Of a stretch of 16,823 bases of DNA, positions 13,985 through 16,823 are shown in pieces. The position numbers were made by a program, and so were the translations under genes. Position 1 is the stretch's first letter, and each line of letters begins with the position of its first letter. The notes below the pieces were generated by a model. That model saw nothing but the letters and a program-made list of their open reading frames with translations. It did no database searches and was not told the DNA's origin. Source of the DNA: JAVKSM01 sp039583705 (GTDB lineage Bacteria > Actinomycetota > Actinomycetes > Mycobacteriales > Pseudonocardiaceae); assembly GCA_039583705.1 (NCBI GenBank), contig JAVKSM010000074.1:1-16823 (forward strand). Direction: 5' to 3'.

Positions 13985-14737
13985 ACTGACGAGCCGCTCC
14001 GGGTCGGCGTGCTGGGTGCCCGGGGCCGGATGGGCGCCGAGGTGTGCCGCGCCGTCGACGCCGCCGAGGATCTCGAGCTGGTCGCCATGGTCGACGCGGG
14101 GGACTGGTTGTTCAACGTCGCCGACGCCGGAGCCCAGGTCGTCGTGGACTTCACCCGTCCCGACGTCGTCATGGGCAACATCCGGTTCTGCATCGACCAG
14201 GGGATCGCCTGCGTGGTCGGGACCAGCGGGTTCGACGACGCCCGCCTGGAGACGGTGCGCGCGTGGCTGGCGCCGAAGCCGGAGCTGCCGGTGCTCATCG
14301 CGCCGAACTTCGCCCTCGGCGCGGTGCTGTCGATGCACGTCGCGACGCTCGCCGCGCCGTTCTACGACTCCGTCGAGGTCATCGAGCTGCACCATGCGGG
14401 CAAGGCCGACGCGCCGTCCGGCACGGCCGCCCGCACGGCCGCCCGGGTGGCTTCGGCAAGGCGGTCGGCCGGGCTGGGGCCGGTTCCGGACGCCACCACC
14501 CAGGCGATGGACGGGGCGCGCGGCGCCTCGGTCGAGGGCATCCGGGTGCACTCGGTGCGCCTCGCCGGGCTGGTGGCCCACCAGGAGATCCTGTTCGGGG
14601 CGGAGGGCGAGACGCTGACGATCCGGCATGACTCGCTGCACCGCGTGTCTTTCATGCCCGGCGTTCTGCTCGCGGTCCGCAACGTGCTCAGCCGCCCCGG
14701 GCTCACCGTCGGCATGGAGTCCCTCCTCGGCCTCTGA
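13976..14737 (+). CDS. dapB: 4-hydroxy-tetrahydrodipicolinate reductase
   Basis: DapB (253 residues) reduces 4-hydroxy-tetrahydrodipicolinate with NAD(P)H in the lysine / meso-diaminopimelate pathway. The nucleotide-binding motif VGVLGARGRMG (10-20) is present, as are VVDFTRPDVV (56-65), GTSGF (82-86) and APNFALGAVL (109-118). The catalytic segment ELHHAGKADAPSGTA (137-151) carries H139, H140 and K143, and IRVHSVRLAGLVAHQEILFG (189-208) closes the substrate domain. Length is normal. The GTG start lies in the second copy of a 23-bp duplication, with GAGGTGG at 13965-13971 as Shine-Dalgarno. It follows the M16 protease gene by 19 bases, a common actinobacterial order. It is the last gene of the conserved cluster in this window. 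Confidence 0.96.
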   Translation: MNPTDEPLRVGVLGARGRMGAEVCRAVDAAEDLELVAMVDAGDWLFNVADAGAQVVVDFTRPDVVMGNIRFCIDQGIACVVGTSGFDDARLETVRAWLAPKPELPVLIAPNFALGAVLSMHVATLAAPFYDSVEVIELHHAGKADAPSGTAARTAARVASARRSAGLGPVPDATTQAMDGARGASVEGIRVHSVRLAGLVAHQEILFGAEGETLTIRHDSLHRVSFMPGVLLAVRNVLSRPGLTVGMESLLGL

Positions 14738-14861
14738 ACACCGACTCTGTGGCGACTGGGCGGACGACAGAGCGACGATCCGTCGTAGCCAGGGCCAAGC
14801 GGCCAAGCGCCTCGACCGGAAACTTTCCATGCTCATTTTTAACATCACGGTCGAGTCGGAG

Positions 14862-15410
14862 TTACACCGTTAGCCGGTTGGTGAAACGATTCGTTGCCTC
14901 AAGTAGGATGACGGCTCGTCCCGCATCCAGGGGCTCCTTCGCTCGAGCCTCGACCTGATCGATCAGAAAGCTATTGCCTCCGCGATAATATTGGTGCTTC
15001 TCGAGGCCACCATCCGACCTAATCATGAGCCTCCTTGCCCCTCCAATCGCCTCAACGAGACCGACGATCCCAGCCCTTAGCACTCGGATATCCGCGTCGG
15101 GCGTCACCAAAGTAGCATTGAGCAGCAGCTCACCGATCCGCGCGTTGGTGATCATCCAGCGGTCACCGACCATGATAAGCTCGCTCAACCCGAACGTGTC
15201 GACCACCAGCTCGACGGCCTCGACGAACGCCTTGGTGTCCGAGGTGTTCCCCGAAAACACTTTGATCGCGATGGGTCGTCCCGCGTCGTCGGTCAACAGC
15301 CCGTACTCGATCTGCTTGCCACCACGTTCTTTGTCCCGCGAGTACCCGAAGGCGCCCAGTTCGCAGCAGCGTCCCTCCAGCCACGAGCCTGCCGTATCCA
15401 CTACCGGCAC
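14862..15410 (-). pseudogene. IS1634-type transposase remnant fused to an unrecognised tail
   Basis: The first ~92 residues of this open frame (15410 down to ~15135) match the middle of IS4-superfamily IS1634-type DDE transposases: VVDTAGSWLEGR (first catalytic D, D5), FGYSRDKERGGKQIEYGLLT (21-40), RPIAIKVFSGNTSD, and the second catalytic D in VGDRWMITNARI (81-92; usually GDRGMIT). Full transposases of this type run several hundred residues. Here the N-terminal part is missing, because the frame is closed upstream near 15428, and no third catalytic Glu region follows. Residues 93-182 (GELLLNATLVTPDADIRVL... to ATNRFTNRLTV) resemble nothing I recognise and use A/T-richer codons. No terminal inverted repeats or target duplication were found. 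It is surely inactive as a transposase; the tail may be the end of another broken gene. Confidence 0.75.
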
Positions 15411-16042
15411 AGACCGGCGGGGTCTTCGTTATGGAGCGGGGGTGTGTGACCAGTCGCGCCAAAGCGCGCCACCATCGGTAGAGCGATTCAGCGCGAGCCG
15501 ATCCCTCGCTTCGGACATTGGCGCGGCGCCAGTCCAGGCAGGACCGGAGTGACCACGAGGACTTAGCCCCCATCTTTTTACATGTAATGTATGCGCGTCG
15601 TACATTTCGAGGAGCTGTCTTTTCATGAACGTGCTCACGTAGCCGCAGTCACAATCGAGCAAATCTCCCGTGGTGCTCGCAGTGCACGGGAGCGTCGTAG
15701 TCGCCTCGTCTGGCGGTGGGAGCGTCGCACCGCCGGTCGGACGCCCGGCAGGGGTCGCGGCACGCGCTATGGGTACTGCCCGTGCACCGCTCACCCGTCT
15801 GTCCTCCACTCTTGCTCGCTTCGTTGGACCACTGCGAGGCCGGAGACGTAGAGGGGACGGAACGGCACCCCCCGGCCCCCGCCGTGAAGCTCGGGTACCA
15901 TTGATGCCCCGAGAGGCCAGTCGGTTCAAGGCTTTCGGCACCGACAACGCCCGACATGCAACGACGCAATGATGGTCGTCATGGTCGTCATGTCGGGATG
16001 ACGGAAGGGGATGACCCGGAGTGAGGGGAGGTAGCGGGGGGC
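15411..16042. other. 632-base stretch without a convincing gene
   Basis: Several frames are open here on both strands, among them one at 15591-15851 (+) and a long one at 15429-16127 (-). None has known motifs, a Shine-Dalgarno or consistent codon bias. What can be seen is an A/T-rich patch with TACATGTA and AATGTA/TACATT dyads at 15579-15606, and a repeat cluster with a 9-bp inverted repeat at 15950-15997 just before the XRE gene. This is most likely decayed mobile DNA plus the promoter region of the downstream regulator. Confidence 0.55.
15950..15997. repeat. 9-bp inverted repeat enclosing a tandem ATGGTCGTC repeat
   Basis: CCCGACATG (15950-15958) is inverted as CATGTCGGG (15989-15997). 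Inside lie two adjacent ATGGTCGTC units (15972-15980, 15981-15989). ACGAC near the left arm can pair with GTCGT near the right arm, extending the stem across a two-base bulge. It ends 45 bases before the GTG of the XRE regulator. It could be an operator, a transcript hairpin or a mobile-element end; the sequence does not decide. Confidence 0.5.
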
Positions 16043-16823
16043 GTGAGCTACCCGGAGCGTGAGTTGGATCCCGACCGATCGGCTCGACACCGGTTCGGTT
16101 ATGAGCTTCGGACACGGCGCAAGGCACGTGGCCTGTCCCAGGATCGGCTTGGCGCGGCTGTCCACGTGAGCGGTGATCTCGTCGGCCGTATCGAGATCGG
16201 CGAGCGGCGGCCGGCTCGGGACTTCGCTGAACGCTGCGACCGGGCCCTCGACGCGGGCGGGGAGCTGGTGCGGTTGTGGGAGGCTGCCGAGCACGAGCGG
16301 CACGAGCAGCGGCGACGCACCGACGCGGGATCAGTCGTTGCCGACACGGCGATTGTCGGCAATGATCTTGTCTTCATTCCGGCAGCGTCCGAGACAGTCT
16401 TCCTGCAACTGATGGGTATGACCGGGGAAAGTGTCCGTGTGACTATTGATCGCAGATCGTTCATGGCCGGTGCAGCATCCGTGCCTGTTTTAGGGTGGCT
16501 AGACGCCGGGAGATCGCGCGTACCACAAACAGAGGTTTCACTACCCGACGGGTATGTGAGCGATGTTCTGGAAACAATGATCGGCTTTCGAGCGGCATTG
16601 GCGGCACAAGATAACTTGCTTGGGCCTGCGGTTGTCGCGCCCACAGCCCTGCGTCAAGTTAAGATCCTTCAGCAACTAAGCTGTAGGGCTGCCTGTCCTG
16701 TTCGCGATAAGGTGATGAGCATACAGTCGAGATATGCCGAACTTATCGGATGGCTGGCCGACGACTTGGGAGATCGTCATGCTGGTCGGTTCTGGATCGA
16801 CCGAGGATTAGAGTGGGCGCATG
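16043..16823 (+). CDS. XRE-family HTH regulator, N-terminal 260 residues (partial, runs off right edge)
   Basis: The frame is open from the GTG at 16043 to the window end. Residues ~17-72 form a typical Cro/C1-type helix-turn-helix: FGYELRTRRKARGLSQDRLG (18-37) followed by VSGDLVGRIEIGERRPARDF (42-61). Next comes a charged linker (EAAEHERHEQRRRTD), then a twin-arginine-like phrase DRRSFMAGAASVPVLGWL (136-153), and then a helical region (from ~170) of the kind that continues as TPR-like repeats in large actinobacterial regulators. GGGGAGG at 16025-16031 is a possible but distant Shine-Dalgarno, with a G run closer. From about 16350 on, codons are A/T-richer than in the conserved cluster, suggesting acquired DNA. 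The regulated genes lie outside the window. Confidence 0.85.
   Translation, partial: MSYPERELDPDRSARHRFGYELRTRRKARGLSQDRLGAAVHVSGDLVGRIEIGERRPARDFAERCDRALDAGGELVRLWEAAEHERHEQRRRTDAGSVVADTAIVGNDLVFIPAASETVFLQLMGMTGESVRVTIDRRSFMAGAASVPVLGWLDAGRSRVPQTEVSLPDGYVSDVLETMIGFRAALAAQDNLLGPAVVAPTALRQVKILQQLSCRAACPVRDKVMSIQSRYAELIGWLADDLGDRHAGRFWIDRGLEWAH

Noticed and set aside
14793..14828. Tandem GGCCAAGC and the palindrome GGAAACTTTCC after dapB
   Set aside because: Both are too short to interpret; the palindrome leaves no usable loop and there is no matching copy at the other side of the transposase remnant.
15591..15851. Possible 86-residue gene starting MRVVHFEELSFHERAHVAAV
   Set aside because: The first 25 codons look plausible, but there is no Shine-Dalgarno, the rest is Arg-rich noise and no family is recognised.
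15915..15950. tRNA-like GGTTCAAGGC, possible attachment site
   Set aside because: No acceptor stem, anticodon arm or cloverleaf can be built around it.
15429..16127. Long open frame on the minus strand (232 codons)
   Set aside because: No domain, low-complexity His/Asp and Arg/Pro runs caused by repeats, and it overlaps the start of the well-supported XRE gene on the other strand.
1..16823. CRISPR array, tRNA or rRNA genes, known defence systems
   Set aside because: No regularly spaced repeats, cloverleaf-like sequences, rRNA signatures or defence-gene sets were found on reading both strands.

Overview
This window is high-GC chromosomal DNA from an actinobacterium. Evidence for this is the strong G/C preference at third codon positions, the frequent GTG starts, and the gene order infB - ylxP - rbfA - DHH phosphoesterase ... 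truB - ribF ... rpsO - pnp - M16 protease - dapB, which is the classic actinobacterial translation / RNA-processing cluster. A small HTH protein between ribF and rpsO is compatible with Pseudonocardiales, but that placement is only a guess.

Layout. Bases 1-1995 hold the tail of infB, ylxP (DUF503), rbfA and an NrnA-like DHH/DHHA1 phosphoesterase, all on + and tightly packed. Bases 1996-6737 interrupt the cluster. They contain a 564-base stretch with no convincing gene, a eukaryotic-looking NADPH oxidase (NOX) homologue on +, and, convergent with it, a large membrane protein on - with the order TPR repeats - membrane anchor - extracytoplasmic solute-binding-like domain - von Willebrand A domain. 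The conserved cluster resumes at 6738 with truB, ribF, a small HTH protein, a 2'-5' RNA ligase/cyclic phosphodiesterase (thpR), rpsO (strong hairpins before and after it), pnp, an M16 zinc protease that overlaps the pnp stop codon, and dapB. The dapB start lies in a 23-bp tandem duplication.

After dapB (14738 to the end) the character changes. There is visibly more A/T, a chimeric IS1634-type transposase remnant on -, a 632-base stretch without a convincing gene but with several dyad and tandem repeats, and the first 260 codons of an actinobacterial XRE-type HTH regulator that runs off the right edge. This looks like the edge of an accessory region.

How the genes work together. infB, rbfA, rpsO and truB serve translation initiation, 30S maturation and tRNA modification. 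nrnA and pnp degrade RNA and short oligonucleotides. ribF makes FMN/FAD, the flavin class that the NOX homologue would need. dapB feeds lysine and diaminopimelate synthesis. No tRNA, rRNA or CRISPR array was seen. The most interesting items are the NOX homologue, the TPR-TM-SBP-VWA fusion, the duplicated dapB start, the rpsO leader hairpin, and the transposase chimera with the repeats upstream of the XRE gene.
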